DNA of 64,000 nt from Sphingomonas sp. Its GTDB lineage: Bacteria; Pseudomonadota; Alphaproteobacteria; Sphingomonadales; Sphingomonadaceae. The position numbers were made by a program, and so were the translations under genes. Under the pieces are notes generated by a model. It made no database searches. It was not told where the DNA came from and worked only from the letters and a program-made list of their open reading frames with translations. This document shows positions 36,338 to 45,534 of this stretch, in pieces. Each line of letters opens with the position of its first letter. Position 1 is the first letter of the stretch. The stretch covers positions 186,001 through 250,000 of the forward strand of contig JAFKLY010000006.1 of NCBI GenBank assembly GCA_017304655.1. The letters are read 5' to 3'.

Positions 36338-36399
36338 CAAGTCCGAGCAGGCAGAAAAACGAGGATTTCCAGCGGCATTTCCAGCGCTTGGACCTTATA

Positions 36400-36416
36400 G
36401 TTGATGAAAAATCAAC
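36400..36416. promoter_or_regulatory. Inverted repeat upstream of the ammonium transporter-MCP gene
   Basis: GTTGAT-GAAAA-ATCAAC, 46 bases upstream of the proposed ATG at 36462. The half-sites resemble those of the palindrome at 2337-2348 (TTGAT/ATCAA). It may be a regulator site or a small RNA hairpin. Confidence 0.35.
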
Positions 36417-36461
36417 CAATAGGATTGCATGGACTGTCCTCCACGGTCGGGGGCTGCCACT

Positions 36462-38904
36462 ATGCGATTGGTCCGAATGCTCGTTTCAGCAATGATTGTC
36501 GGCGGCCTGATGGCCGGCCCGGCCGATGCCGGCTGGATCGAGACCGAGAAATCGGCGGCCGATTATGTCTGGATTTCGATCGCGGCGATGCTGGTGCGCG
36601 GCGATGCTGGTGGCAGCGATGCAGCTTGGCTTCCTGTTTCTGGAAGCGGGGATGGTCCGCTCGAAGAACAGCATCAACGTGGCGATGAAGAATCTCGTGG
36701 ATTTCGTCGTCTCGACCGTCTGCTTCGCGCTGGTCGGCTTCGCGCTCATGTTCGGCGCGAGCCATTGGGGCCTGTTCGGCTGGAGCAACGGGCTCGCGCT
36801 GGGCAATTTCACCGGCGTCGATACGCTCACATTCTTCTTCTTTCAGGTGATGTTCTGCGGCACCGCGGCCACCATCGTCTCCGGCGCCGTGGCAGAGCGG
36901 ATGCGCTTCAGCGTCTATCTGTGGTTCATGGTGCTGATGGCGGTGGTGATCTATCCCGTTGCCGGCCACTGGGCGTGGGGCGGCCTCCTCGCCGATACCG
37001 GCCAGGGCTGGCTCGAAGCGCTGGGTTTCATCGATTTTGCCGGGTCGAGCGTGGTCCATCTCGTCGGTGGCATTGCGTCACTGGCGCTCATCATGGTCAT
37101 GGGGCCACGCATCGGCCGGTTCGGCGCGGAAGGCTCCGTCACGCGCATCGAGGGGCACAGCCCGGTGCTGACGGCCTCGGGCGTGCTCGTGCTGTGGATC
37201 GGCTGGTTCGGCTTCAACGCCGGCGGCACGATGGCCGGCAGCGAAGCCTTTGGCCATGCGCTCATGAATACGCTCCTGGCCGGCGCAACCGGTGGCACAG
37301 CGGGCTTGCTGATCGGCCGCTATCTCGATGGCTATTATGTCTATGATCGCTCGACCAATGGGGTCGTCGCCGGTCTGGTGGCGATCACCGCCGGCTGCAC
37401 GACCGCGACAAGCTGGGGTGCGATGTGGACCGGCGTGGCGGGTGCCGGCGCGGCCATGGCGGCGGAGCATCTGCTGGCCAAGCGCTGGCGGATCGACGAC
37501 GCTGTGGGCGCGGTCCCGGTTCATGCCTTTGGTGGCGCCATCGGCACGCTTTGCGTCGCCTTTTCCGCCGCGCCCGGTGTGTTGCCGCATGACATGTGGA
37601 CGCAGGCCGGCGTGCAGCTGCTCGGCCTGACCAGCATTGCCGGCTTTGCCTTCCTTTGCACGCTGCCGTTCGCGCTGGTGGCGCGGCGCATGAACTGCCT
37701 GCGCGTCTCGCCCGAGCAGGAACTGGCCGGCCTCAATGAAGCGGAGCATCACACGCGCCTGGGCACCGCGCATCTCCAGGCGGTGCTCATGCAGCTCGTT
37801 AACGGCCAAAGCGGGCTTGAGAGCCGCGTTTCCGCCGAAGTGGGCGATGACAATGAGGATCTTGCCCGCAGCTTCAACCAGCTTTTGGAGAAGCTGGAAG
37901 CCGACCAGCTGACGCTCAATGAGCAGCTCAAGATGACGCACGCCAAGGCCGAGCTGGAGTTCACCCGGCGCGAGCGGGCCGAGATTGAGCGCGCGATTGC
38001 CGAGGAGCAGCGCCTGCGCGCGGACGCGCGGGAAGCAGGCCGGCGCGCGCAGCAGCTCGAAGCGGTTCTGGCCTCCTTCGACCAGACCATTGCGCAGGCG
38101 GTCGACACCGTGCTCCACGCCTCAAGCGGGCTCAACGCCACGGCGGATGCCCTTTCCAGCGAGGCTGAGAACACCGACCAGCGCGCACTCTCCGCCTCGG
38201 ACAACGCCCGTGAAGCACTCGATCGCTCGATGGCCGTCGCCTCGGCGACCGAGCAGATGTCGATGAGCGTGCGCGAGATTGCCGGGCAGATGGACCTGAT
38301 GCGACAGGTGGCAGTCGAGACGGCGGAAACCGGCAAGGACGGCATGAGGCTGTTCGTCTCGCTCAACGAGAGCGCGGCGCAGATTTCCCAGATCGTCGAT
38401 TTCATCAAGACCATGGCCAAGCAGACCAATTTGCTGGCACTCAATGCCGGCATCGAAGCGGCGCGGGCGGGCGAGGCGGGCCGCGGCTTTGCCGTTGTCG
38501 CGTCCGAAGTGAAGGGTCTTTCCCAGCAGACCGGCCAGGCGGCGCAGGACATCATGCGGTGGATCGACGACGTGACCGGCGCGATCGATCAGGCCATGGC
38601 CGCCATGAACAGCATTGCAGGGGCGGTAGAAAAGACCGAGTCCGCAGCCGTTTCCGTCGCCTCCATCGTGTCGCAGCAGGCGGACGCGACGCAGGAGATC
38701 AGCCGCCATGCCTCGCAGGCGGCGCGCGTCTCCCAGGAAGTCACGGGGCAGATGAGCGACCTGTCGACGACGACGCGCTCGACGCGTATTTCGGCCGAGG
38801 ATGTCCGTCAGTCTTCGGCGCGGCTTGGCGAGATGGCGCGGAACCTCAGCGACTCGCTCGCGGCCGAGTTCAGCCAGTTCAGGAAGCGCGTGGGCGAGAT
38901 CTGA
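36462..38904 (+). CDS. Ammonium transporter fused to a methyl-accepting chemotaxis signalling domain (frameshifted by a 16-bp duplication)
   Basis: The natural start is ATG 36462, giving a signal-like segment ([19 protein letters not shown]) and the beginning of Amt TM1. An exact tandem duplication of 16 bases (36581-36612) shifts the frame. Removing one copy gives an unbroken 808-residue protein. Residues about 35-420 are an AmtB-type channel ([29 protein letters not shown], the VVHLVGG and HAFGGAIGT twin-His segments). Then come a coiled coil (about 430-540) and an MCP signalling domain with tip [20 protein letters not shown]. As sequenced, only internal starts would yield the Amt core plus MCP. 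The predicted role is ammonium-sensing chemotaxis. Confidence 0.85.
36581..36612 (+). repeat. Exact 16-bp tandem duplication causing a frameshift
   Basis: CGCGGCGATGCTGGTG occurs twice back to back (36581-36596 and 36597-36612). Sixteen is not a multiple of three, so the second copy throws the Amt-MCP reading frame off. Excision of one copy restores [18 protein letters not shown], the expected first helix. Confidence 0.95.
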
Positions 38905-38914
38905 TCCGCCGGCG

Positions 38915-40411
38915 TCAGGCCTCGGCCGGCGCGGTGGAGACGCCCAGGTCCGGCAGGCCGACCGAGCGTCGCCCACCGAAATCCGTTCGCACGACGATCA
39001 GGTCGTTCTTTTCCAGATAGTCGAGCAGGCGGCGAATGCGTCCGGATGAGCGTGTGCCATAGGCGCGGGCGAGCGCGTCGTCGTCCGGGCAAGGCGCCCC
39101 GGCTATGGCCGCGCGCGCGATGAGCAGAAAGGGCGCCAGCAGATCGTCCGGCACTCGCTCGGAGAGGCGCAGCGCGGCTTGCCATTGCGGGTCGGGGTCC
39201 GGCCCGCCCGCCACCGCGAGAGCGAAGCGGCGACGGAAGGCGAACAGGTCGACGCCCGGCGCCAGGATGCGCTGCATCCGGCAACGAACGGAGAAATCCT
39301 GGAACAGCACCGGCGTTGCGCGATAGGTGCAGTCCTCCTCGGCAGCCATGTCCATCAGGATCGCGTCGATCGCGGCCTCAAGGTCCGCTGCCACCGTGGG
39401 AGCCGGCGCCGGCAGAGTGCCGTCTTCATCGTCGCGCGGGGAGGAAGGGGAAAGCGTCGCGATTTCGTCCTCCTCGGCATCCAGCCGTCCGGCGCTGTCG
39501 ATTGGCTCAGGTTCCGGAGCGGCGAAAGGCAAGGCGGGTTCGCGCTCGACGGGATCGGGCACGAGCAGGTCTTCCAGTTCGCCCGGTGCGCTCGGCAGCG
39601 GAATGAGCGTGTGGGACGATGTGCGCGCGCTCGTCTCCACCGCGCCGATCCGCACCGAGACCGGGCGGCGGCTGATCGCCGGCCCGAGCGCCAGAAAGCG
39701 CCCGCGCTCCAGATCGCGAATTTGCTCTGCCTGCCGCCGCTCCATGCCGAGCAGGTCGGCGGCGCGGGCCATGTCGATGTCCAGGAAGGTGCGGCCCATC
39801 AGGAAGTTGGAGGCTTCCGCCGCCACATTCTTGGCGAGCTTGGCGAGGCGCTGCGTGGCGATGACGCCGGCGAGGCCGCGTTTGCGTCCGCGACACATCA
39901 GGTTGGTCATGGCGGCGAGCGACAGGCGGCGAATGTCGTCAGCCACGTCGCCGGCTGCGGCGGGCGCGAACATCTGCGCCTCGTCCACCACCACCAGCGC
40001 GGGATACCAGTGTTCGCGCGGCGCATCGAACAGGGCGGCGATGAACTGGGCGGCGCAGCGCATCTGCGCCTCCAGCTCCAACCCGTCGAGCGCGAGCACG
40101 ACCGAGGCGCGGCGCGCGCGGACCTTGGCTGCCAGCCGCTCGATCTCGCGCCCGTCATGCGCAGCCCCATCGATGACGATGTGGCCGAAGGGACCGGCGA
40201 GAGTCACGAAGTCGCCTTCCGGGTCGATGACCACCTGCTGCACCATCCGGGCGCTTTCCTCGAGCATCCGGCGCAGCAGGTGCGACTTTCCCGACCCGCT
40301 ATTGCCCTGGACGAGCAGGCGGGTGGCCAGCAGTTCTTCCATGTCCATGGGAACCGGCGCGCCAGTGGCGTCGGTCCCGATCACGATCGATGAGGTCACG
40401 AGCGCCTTCAT
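38915..40411 (-). CDS. HerA/DUF87-like ATP-binding protein
   Basis: 498 residues. Walker A is LVQGNSGSGKSHLLRRML (about 33-50) and Walker B is ALVVVDEAQMF, with an arginine-finger-like RGRKRGLAGVIATQR, typical of the HerA/FtsK clade of pumping ATPases. A Pro/Glu-rich acidic linker (about 275-345) separates the ATPase from a C-terminal winged-helix-like region (GRIRRLLDYLEKNDLIVVR). HerA proteins act with nucleases in DNA processing; no NurA partner is visible here. It is convergent with the Amt-MCP gene. Confidence 0.82.
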   Translation of the reverse strand: MKALVTSSIVIGTDATGAPVPMDMEELLATRLLVQGNSGSGKSHLLRRMLEESARMVQQVVIDPEGDFVTLAGPFGHIVIDGAAHDGREIERLAAKVRARRASVVLALDGLELEAQMRCAAQFIAALFDAPREHWYPALVVVDEAQMFAPAAAGDVADDIRRLSLAAMTNLMCRGRKRGLAGVIATQRLAKLAKNVAAEASNFLMGRTFLDIDMARAADLLGMERRQAEQIRDLERGRFLALGPAISRRPVSVRIGAVETSARTSSHTLIPLPSAPGELEDLLVPDPVEREPALPFAAPEPEPIDSAGRLDAEEDEIATLSPSSPRDDEDGTLPAPAPTVAADLEAAIDAILMDMAAEEDCTYRATPVLFQDFSVRCRMQRILAPGVDLFAFRRRFALAVAGGPDPDPQWQAALRLSERVPDDLLAPFLLIARAAIAGAPCPDDDALARAYGTRSSGRIRRLLDYLEKNDLIVVRTDFGGRRSVGLPDLGVSTAPAEA

Positions 40412-40562
40412 AGTGGCGCACGGCGCGGGGGCAAGGGCGCGACGGCAGGAATTGGATGGTCGGAGTCGTCAGCGGGAACGAATTGGAGGCGGTCGACCCT
40501 GCGTTCCTCGGTCGAGGCGCAATCCTATATACCTGGTCCGGTCTGTGTCTCTTGCGCTCCGT

Positions 40563-40586
40563 GCCCCTCCCGCGAACGAGAGGGGC
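40563..40586 (-). terminator. Hairpin after the LigW-like amidohydrolase gene
   Basis: GCCCCTC and GAGGGGC form a 7-bp stem with a 10-base loop, 20 bases past the stop of the leftward amidohydrolase gene. No T-run follows, so termination strength is uncertain. Confidence 0.4.
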
Positions 40587-40606
40587 CGTGCTCGTCCTTC
40601 AGTCGA

Positions 40607-41650
40607 TCAGTCTGCCAGTGGTGCGATGTGGAAGATGCGCTCGGCATTGCCATGGTAGAGCGCGTGACGTTCCGCCTCGGTCACCGGCGCAGCATCCATG
40701 AAGTCCACCGCCGGCTTCTGCGGCTGATAGGGATAGTCGATTGCCCACAGCACATTGTCGATGCCGAGCTTGTCGATGGTGTAGCGCAGCGCCAGCGGGT
40801 CCTCGACGCCGCTGGTGGTGACGACGAAGTTGCGCTGGAAATATTCCGCGATGCTCAGCTTCGTTTTGGGTGACCGGCCAATGACTTGGGCGCGACTGTT
40901 CATGAAGGTGATGCGCCAGATCCAGAAGGGAATGGCCTCGCCCATATGGCCGATGCAGATCTTGAGATTGGGGAAGGCATCGAACACGCCGCTCGCCATC
41001 ATGCGCACGACATGCGTGCCGACTTCCACGCCATAGCCCCACATGGCGCTGTCCATGCCATAATCCTGCAAAGGGCCTTTCAGCGTGTCGGAAGCGGCGC
41101 GGGGATGGATGTAGATGCAGGCGTTCAGCGCCTCGGCGGCCTCCAGGCAGGGCCAATATTTGGGATCGTCCAGATATTCGCCGTTCGTATGGCTGTTGAG
41201 GATGAAGCCGTTGAGCTTCAGCTCATTGATTGCGCGATCCATTTCTTTTGCCGCTCTTTTCGGGCTTTGCGGCGCGAAGCTCGCAAGACCTGAGAAGCGC
41301 GTCGGCCGCTTGGCGCAGACCTCGGCCAGCCTGTCGTTGGCGAGCGCGGCAAGGTCGGTCGCGGTGTCTGCATCGAACATCTGCACGCCCGGCGCCGTGA
41401 GCGAGAGCAGGTGCATGTCCACGCCCAACGCGTCCATCTCCGGCAGGCGCTTCTCCTCGATATCCAGCAGCCCGTCGAGGAAGTTCATCGAAGAATAGCC
41501 GGAGGCGTCCTTTGCCGGGTCATAGATGCCCTTAACCAGCAGCTTGTCGAGGCTCTGCGTCGGCCCCCGCGTCTCGATCGCGAGCTGGGCGGCGACCTCG
41601 GGAATGGACCAGGCTTCCTCGGTGGCGATCTTGCGCATCTTCGGCATCAT
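40607..41650 (-). CDS. Amidohydrolase-family aromatic decarboxylase (LigW / gamma-resorcylate decarboxylase-like)
   Basis: About 347 residues. It begins RKIATEEAW, the ExE-type metal site of the ACMSD group, and has IYIHPRA, ICIGHMGEAIPFW (metal His and neighbours) and LWAIDYPYQ (metal Asp). This segment order matches 5-carboxyvanillate decarboxylase LigW and gamma-resorcylate decarboxylase, which decarboxylate hydroxybenzoates without cofactor. Its start overlaps the stop of the upstream aromatic acid symporter (ATGA), so uptake and conversion are coupled. The actual substrate is unknown. Confidence 0.85.
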   Translation of the reverse strand: MMPKMRKIATEEAWSIPEVAAQLAIETRGPTQSLDKLLVKGIYDPAKDASGYSSMNFLDGLLDIEEKRLPEMDALGVDMHLLSLTAPGVQMFDADTATDLAALANDRLAEVCAKRPTRFSGLASFAPQSPKRAAKEMDRAINELKLNGFILNSHTNGEYLDDPKYWPCLEAAEALNACIYIHPRAASDTLKGPLQDYGMDSAMWGYGVEVGTHVVRMMASGVFDAFPNLKICIGHMGEAIPFWIWRITFMNSRAQVIGRSPKTKLSIAEYFQRNFVVTTSGVEDPLALRYTIDKLGIDNVLWAIDYPYQPQKPAVDFMDAAPVTEAERHALYHGNAERIFHIAPLAD

Positions 41651-42897
41651 TCTGTCTCCGTTGACGAGTGAGTGGGGGCGGGGGGCTGCCAGGCCAGCCA
41701 CAGTGCCAGCAGCGCGGCGATGGCGAAGGGCAGGACAGGCAGGAAAAAGAAATGGCGGGGCTGGGTGAGGCCCAACAGGATCGCGGCTGAGCCGGCAAGC
41801 GGCCCGAGGATTGAGCCGACCCGGCCGAGGCCGAGCGCCCAGCCCAGGCCGGAGGCGCGGATGGCCGCGGGATAGGTCGCGCCGGCCGATCCGTTCAGGC
41901 CATTCTGCGTGCCGGTGCCGAAGAAGCCCAGGACGAGCAGCAGCGCGATGAGCGCGCCCATGCCCCAGTCCACGGCGGCGAGCACAAGGCAGGTTACGGC
42001 GGAAAGGGCGGCGAACACAGCGACGACTCGCCAGTGGCGCTTGCTGAGCATGAGGCTGGCGCAGATGCCGCCCGCGACGCCGCCGGCATGAGTGCCGGTC
42101 GCGATCCAGGACGCGGTGGCGGTCGAATAGCCCTGATCCTTGACCAGCAGCGGCACCCACCCACTCACCAGATAAACCGTCATCAGCACCAGTGCGAAGG
42201 TGATCCACATGACGAGCGTGCGCGCGCGATAGGCCGGGGCGAGGATTGTCCGTACGCCCGTTTTCTCCTGCGTCTCGGGGTTGAAGACGAACGCGGGGCT
42301 TTCCGGCAAGGCTAGCCAGAGCAGCAGCGCGATGGCGATAGGCAGCACGCCGCCGGCGATGAACAGGCTCGGCCAGCCATGGGTCGGCAGGAAATGCGCG
42401 GCGACGGCGCCGGCAACGACACCGCCGAACGTGATGCCGATACCGACAAGTCCGGTGGCGCGGGCCAGGTGGCGGGCGGGGGCGAGCTCGCCGGCCAGCG
42501 CCAGCGCATTGGGCAGGACCGCGCCCAGACCGACGCCGATGAGGAAGCGCAGGACGATGAGTTGCGTCAGGCTGGTGGCGAAGGCGGCAGCGAGCGAGAA
42601 CAGGCCATAGACCACGCAGCAGGCGATGAGGATCGTACGGCGGCCGATTCGGTCGCCCAGCGGGCCGATGAACACCGCGCCGATCAGCACGCCGAACAGG
42701 CTGGCGCTGAGCAGCGGGCCGATCTGCGCACGCGTGAGGTTGAACGCATCGAGGATGGAGGGCGCGGCGAAATTCGCGGCCTGCAGGTCGAATCCCTCGA
42801 CGACGAGGGCCAGCAGGATGAGCAGGAAGCCGCCCCATCCGCGCGCCGGCTTGTCGGTGCGTTCGCTCAACAGATCATCCTCTCCCTGGGCGGCCAT
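41647..42897 (-). CDS. Aromatic acid:H+ symporter (MFS, AAHS family, PcaK/BenK-like)
   Basis: About 416 residues with 12 membrane helices. TM1 contains the family motif in VVEGFDLQAANFAAPSI, and the loop after TM2 carries GPLGDRIGRRTILI. The family imports benzoate, 4-hydroxybenzoate, protocatechuate or vanillate. It is the first gene of a two-gene operon with the LigW-like amidohydrolase. The start at 42897 (MAAQGED) is chosen over a TTG at 42918; neither has a strong ribosome binding site. Confidence 0.9.
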   Translation of the reverse strand: MAAQGEDDLLSERTDKPARGWGGFLLILLALVVEGFDLQAANFAAPSILDAFNLTRAQIGPLLSASLFGVLIGAVFIGPLGDRIGRRTILIACCVVYGLFSLAAAFATSLTQLIVLRFLIGVGLGAVLPNALALAGELAPARHLARATGLVGIGITFGGVVAGAVAAHFLPTHGWPSLFIAGGVLPIAIALLLWLALPESPAFVFNPETQEKTGVRTILAPAYRARTLVMWITFALVLMTVYLVSGWVPLLVKDQGYSTATASWIATGTHAGGVAGGICASLMLSKRHWRVVAVFAALSAVTCLVLAAVDWGMGALIALLLVLGFFGTGTQNGLNGSAGATYPAAIRASGLGWALGLGRVGSILGPLAGSAAILLGLTQPRHFFFLPVLPFAIAALLALWLAWQPPAPTHSSTETE

Positions 42898-42986
42898 TGC
42901 CGGCGCGCTGCCGAGCAATAGGGCGGCTTAGTGCCTTTGTGGCAAGGGGAAAGTGGCGTGCGGTGTCGGCGCCCGGCGAGAAGGGC

Positions 42987-44183
42987 TCAGTCTGCGCGTT
43001 CGCCCTCGCGCCCGGTCCGGACCCATTGCGTCTCGCGCTTGCGCACCAGGCGCAGATAGACCGGAATCTTCCAGGCGAGATAGAGCGGGATACGCGCGAG
43101 CGTTCCGCCGCTCACCGCTTCGCGCCCATCGCGTGCCCAGCCGAGCAGCAGCGCCAGGGCGGTCAGCGCGATTGCGCCGGCAAGCAGCAGCGCCGGCATC
43201 GGCGTGGCACCAAGCAGGGCGAACAGCGCCGTCCCGGCCAGCGCGGCGAGGGCAAGGCTCATCAGCAGCGCCAGCGGCGGGACCATGAGGCTAAGGCCGA
43301 ACCATGCGAGGCCGGGCTTAAGCCTTGCCAGACCTTCGCCGATCAGCGGCAGGCCGTAACGCAGTGCGGTGCTTACATAGCCGTGCTCCCAGCGCGTGCG
43401 CTGGGTCAGCGTGTCCTGCTGGCTGGCCGCGTCGCTCCAGGTGGTAGCCTGCTCCAGATAGACTGGCGCTTGTCCCTTGCGGGCATAATCGATGCCAAGC
43501 ACCAGATCCTCGACCAGATGGCTCGTCGCGAGCGGCGCTTCGGCGATGAGTGCCCAGGGGAAGGCCATGCCGGTGCCGGTCAGCAATGCCGGCGCGCCGA
43601 TGAACGCGGCGCCGCGCTGGCGCACGCGGTTCTTGATGAGGAAGGCGAAGTTGGAAATCTGCGTCATCGGTCGATCGTCGGCGCGCGTCCGCAGCAGGTA
43701 GCAGCTCTGCACCGGCCGCTGCCGCGCCACGGCGGTCTCGATCAGCGTGCGCAGGTCGGCACCGCCGATCTCGCAATCGGCGTCGAGTACCACCACGCAA
43801 TCCGGCGGATCGGCGCGCAGGGCGTCCCGACCGAAGGCGAGAGCATGGCCCTTGCCGCGCTGGCTCGTGTCGTGCCGCTCGAGTACGGTCGCGCCGGTCG
43901 CGCCGGCGATCGCCGCTGTGTCGTCGCTGCAATTGTCGGCAATCACGATCAGGCGGATCGTCTCGTTCAGTGCGGGCTGGAGCAGTGCCAGCGTGCGGGC
44001 GATGCCGCTCGCTTCATTGTGCGCGGGCATGAGGATCGCGGCGCTGTGGCGTCGATCCGTCAGAGGGCTGGCAGTTCGACCGCACGCCAGCGCGCCGACC
44101 ATCAGCTCGGTCAGCAAGACGGCGAGCAGCAGCAGCGGCACGGCGGCGAGGCACCAGCTCAGGCTGTCCAGGATCACGGTCAT
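42987..44183 (-). CDS. Membrane-associated glycosyltransferase, family 2
   Basis: 398 residues. An N-terminal helix (about 5-30) precedes a GT-A domain with AAILMPAHNEASGI, VVVLDADCEIG (DxD), HLVEDLVLG (catalytic ED) and TQRTRWEHG (the Q/RxxRW motif). Three or four C-terminal helices follow. This is the processive or polyprenol-linked GT2 layout used in polysaccharide synthesis. It lies downstream of an EpsD-like gene on the same strand, which suggests an exopolysaccharide function. Confidence 0.88.
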   Translation of the reverse strand: MTVILDSLSWCLAAVPLLLLAVLLTELMVGALACGRTASPLTDRRHSAAILMPAHNEASGIARTLALLQPALNETIRLIVIADNCSDDTAAIAGATGATVLERHDTSQRGKGHALAFGRDALRADPPDCVVVLDADCEIGGADLRTLIETAVARQRPVQSCYLLRTRADDRPMTQISNFAFLIKNRVRQRGAAFIGAPALLTGTGMAFPWALIAEAPLATSHLVEDLVLGIDYARKGQAPVYLEQATTWSDAASQQDTLTQRTRWEHGYVSTALRYGLPLIGEGLARLKPGLAWFGLSLMVPPLALLMSLALAALAGTALFALLGATPMPALLLAGAIALTALALLLGWARDGREAVSGGTLARIPLYLAWKIPVYLRLVRKRETQWVRTGREGERAD

Positions 44184-44225
44184 GCTCTCAGTGGCTTGTC
44201 ACGTCGGGTGGCCATGACATGAAAC

Positions 44226-44258
44226 AGGGGACGCTCCCGCATTTGGAAAGCGTCCCCT
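44226..44258 (-). terminator. Hairpin between the EpsD-like gene and the glycosyltransferase
   Basis: AGGGGACGCT and AGCGTCCCCT form a perfect 10-bp stem around a 13-base loop, and GTTTC follows on the minus strand. It lies just past the EpsD-like stop, so it probably limits read-through into the glycosyltransferase gene. Confidence 0.6.
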
Positions 44259-44277
44259 GCCTTGTTTCCTGTCCGGA

Positions 44278-45159
44278 TCAGTTGGCGGCCGGAGCGGCAG
44301 GCGCAGCGGCCTTCGCGCCAGCGGCCGGCGCATCCGGCTTCGGCTCGAAGCCGGGCTGATATTCGATCTTGGCCTTGGCTTTGGCTTCCTTCAGGCGCGA
44401 TTCGCCAATCTTGCCCAGCTCTTCGTTGCGCATGGCCTGCGCCGCGACCTGCCGTGCCTGCTCGTTCGAGAGGGTGACCGGCTGCGCGCCCGTGATCACG
44501 TTGATCAGCAGTTTGTTGCCCTGCGGCACGATGAACGGCTCGCCGGCTGGCAGTGCTTCGATGCGCTTGAGGATATCCGGGTTCACGGTCGCCGAATCGA
44601 GCGTGCCCTTGCCCTTCGCGAAGGTGATGCCCATGCTGGTCAGGCGCGCCGCAACCTCGTCGAGCGAATGGGCGTCTTCCAGGCTCCTGAGCCGCTTGGG
44701 ATCAGACGGCACGTCGATCACCAACTGGTCGAGAGCGAAACGCTTGCGGCCACTGAACGCGCCGGGATGGGTGGAGATGAAGCGATCGAGCGAGGCCGGG
44801 TCCGGCACCTTGATCGTGTCCATCGCCTTCTTGCCATACATGCTGACGAGCAGTTGCTCCTGCATCCGGCGTTCCTGCGTCAGATAGGCGGGATCGCGAT
44901 CCAGGCCGGCTTCCTTGGCGGCCTGCACGAGCAGGCGCCGGTCGACCATGCGCTGCAGCACGCGGCTGCGCACCATGTTCTTGTCGGCGCTGGCCGGCAG
45001 ATTCATCTCGGCGATCTCGGCGTTCAGTTCGGTCAGCGTGATTTCCTCGCCATTGACCACAGCGACAACCTGACCTTCCGCCTTCTTCTGACAGGCGGAC
45101 AGCATCAGGGCGAGCGATGCGAGCGCGATAACCGGGACGCTCCTCAACTTAGGCATCAA
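44278..45159 (-). CDS. EpsD-like peptidyl-prolyl cis-trans isomerase lipoprotein
   Basis: 293 residues. A lipoprotein signal (IALASLALMLSAC, acylated Cys23) is followed by a SurA-N-like helical region (VVAVVNGEEITLTELNAEI ... VLQRMVDRRLLVQAAKEAGL) and a parvulin-like part (about 155-240). The tail is Ala/Pro/Lys-rich. EpsD-family isomerases belong to exopolysaccharide export clusters and may assist secretion proteins in the periplasm. The rest of such a cluster is not in the window. Confidence 0.85.
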   Translation of the reverse strand: MMPKLRSVPVIALASLALMLSACQKKAEGQVVAVVNGEEITLTELNAEIAEMNLPASADKNMVRSRVLQRMVDRRLLVQAAKEAGLDRDPAYLTQERRMQEQLLVSMYGKKAMDTIKVPDPASLDRFISTHPGAFSGRKRFALDQLVIDVPSDPKRLRSLEDAHSLDEVAARLTSMGITFAKGKGTLDSATVNPDILKRIEALPAGEPFIVPQGNKLLINVITGAQPVTLSNEQARQVAAQAMRNEELGKIGESRLKEAKAKAKIEYQPGFEPKPDAPAAGAKAAAPAAPAAN

Positions 45160-45534
45160 TAGTCTCCAGACAGGCGTGAATAGGGAAGAATAACGGGAGC
45201 GACCTGTTACAAATTCCGGGGTTCGGCGGGCCGTTCTGCTGAGGCCCTGCGCGTGTTGTTCAAATGACGGTCAAGACACGACATTCAGAGCAATTCGGTC
45301 GGAGAGGGCGTGATCATGGGTATCAAGCGCATTGGCACGGACCTCCTCCCTGACACTCTTGTCGCGTTCTTTCCCGTCCGGCTGGTTCAGCGCGGCGCCT
45401 TCTTATCGTGCCGCACCGGCCTAAACAAGTCTGTCCACCGGAGCGGACAAAGATTGCGCCGTTGCGCGCGGTCATAGGGTGAGACGATTAATTTTGCGTG
45501 GACCATGGGCGAAAAGATGAGGGTTGGCCGTGCG
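45160..45534. other. 375-bp region without a convincing gene
   Basis: Between the EpsD-like start and the 3' end of the phage-derived operon. It must hold the promoter of the EpsD-like gene. The only structure I see is a short inverted repeat, TGTCC-ACCGGAGC-GGACA (45431-45448), of TetR-operator shape. A 53-codon frame from 45316 has no family features. No attachment site is recognisable. Confidence 0.5.

Noticed and set aside
40607..42838. 743-residue continuous frame that looks like an MFS-amidohydrolase fusion
   Set aside because: The upstream part is an out-of-frame reading of the symporter gene; the amidohydrolase begins at its own ATG at 41650 with an ATGA overlap.
45431..45448. TGTCC...GGACA inverted repeat as a TetR operator
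   Set aside because: Arms of only five bases, no TetR gene nearby and no gene start at a suitable distance; noted in the intergenic entry but not called.
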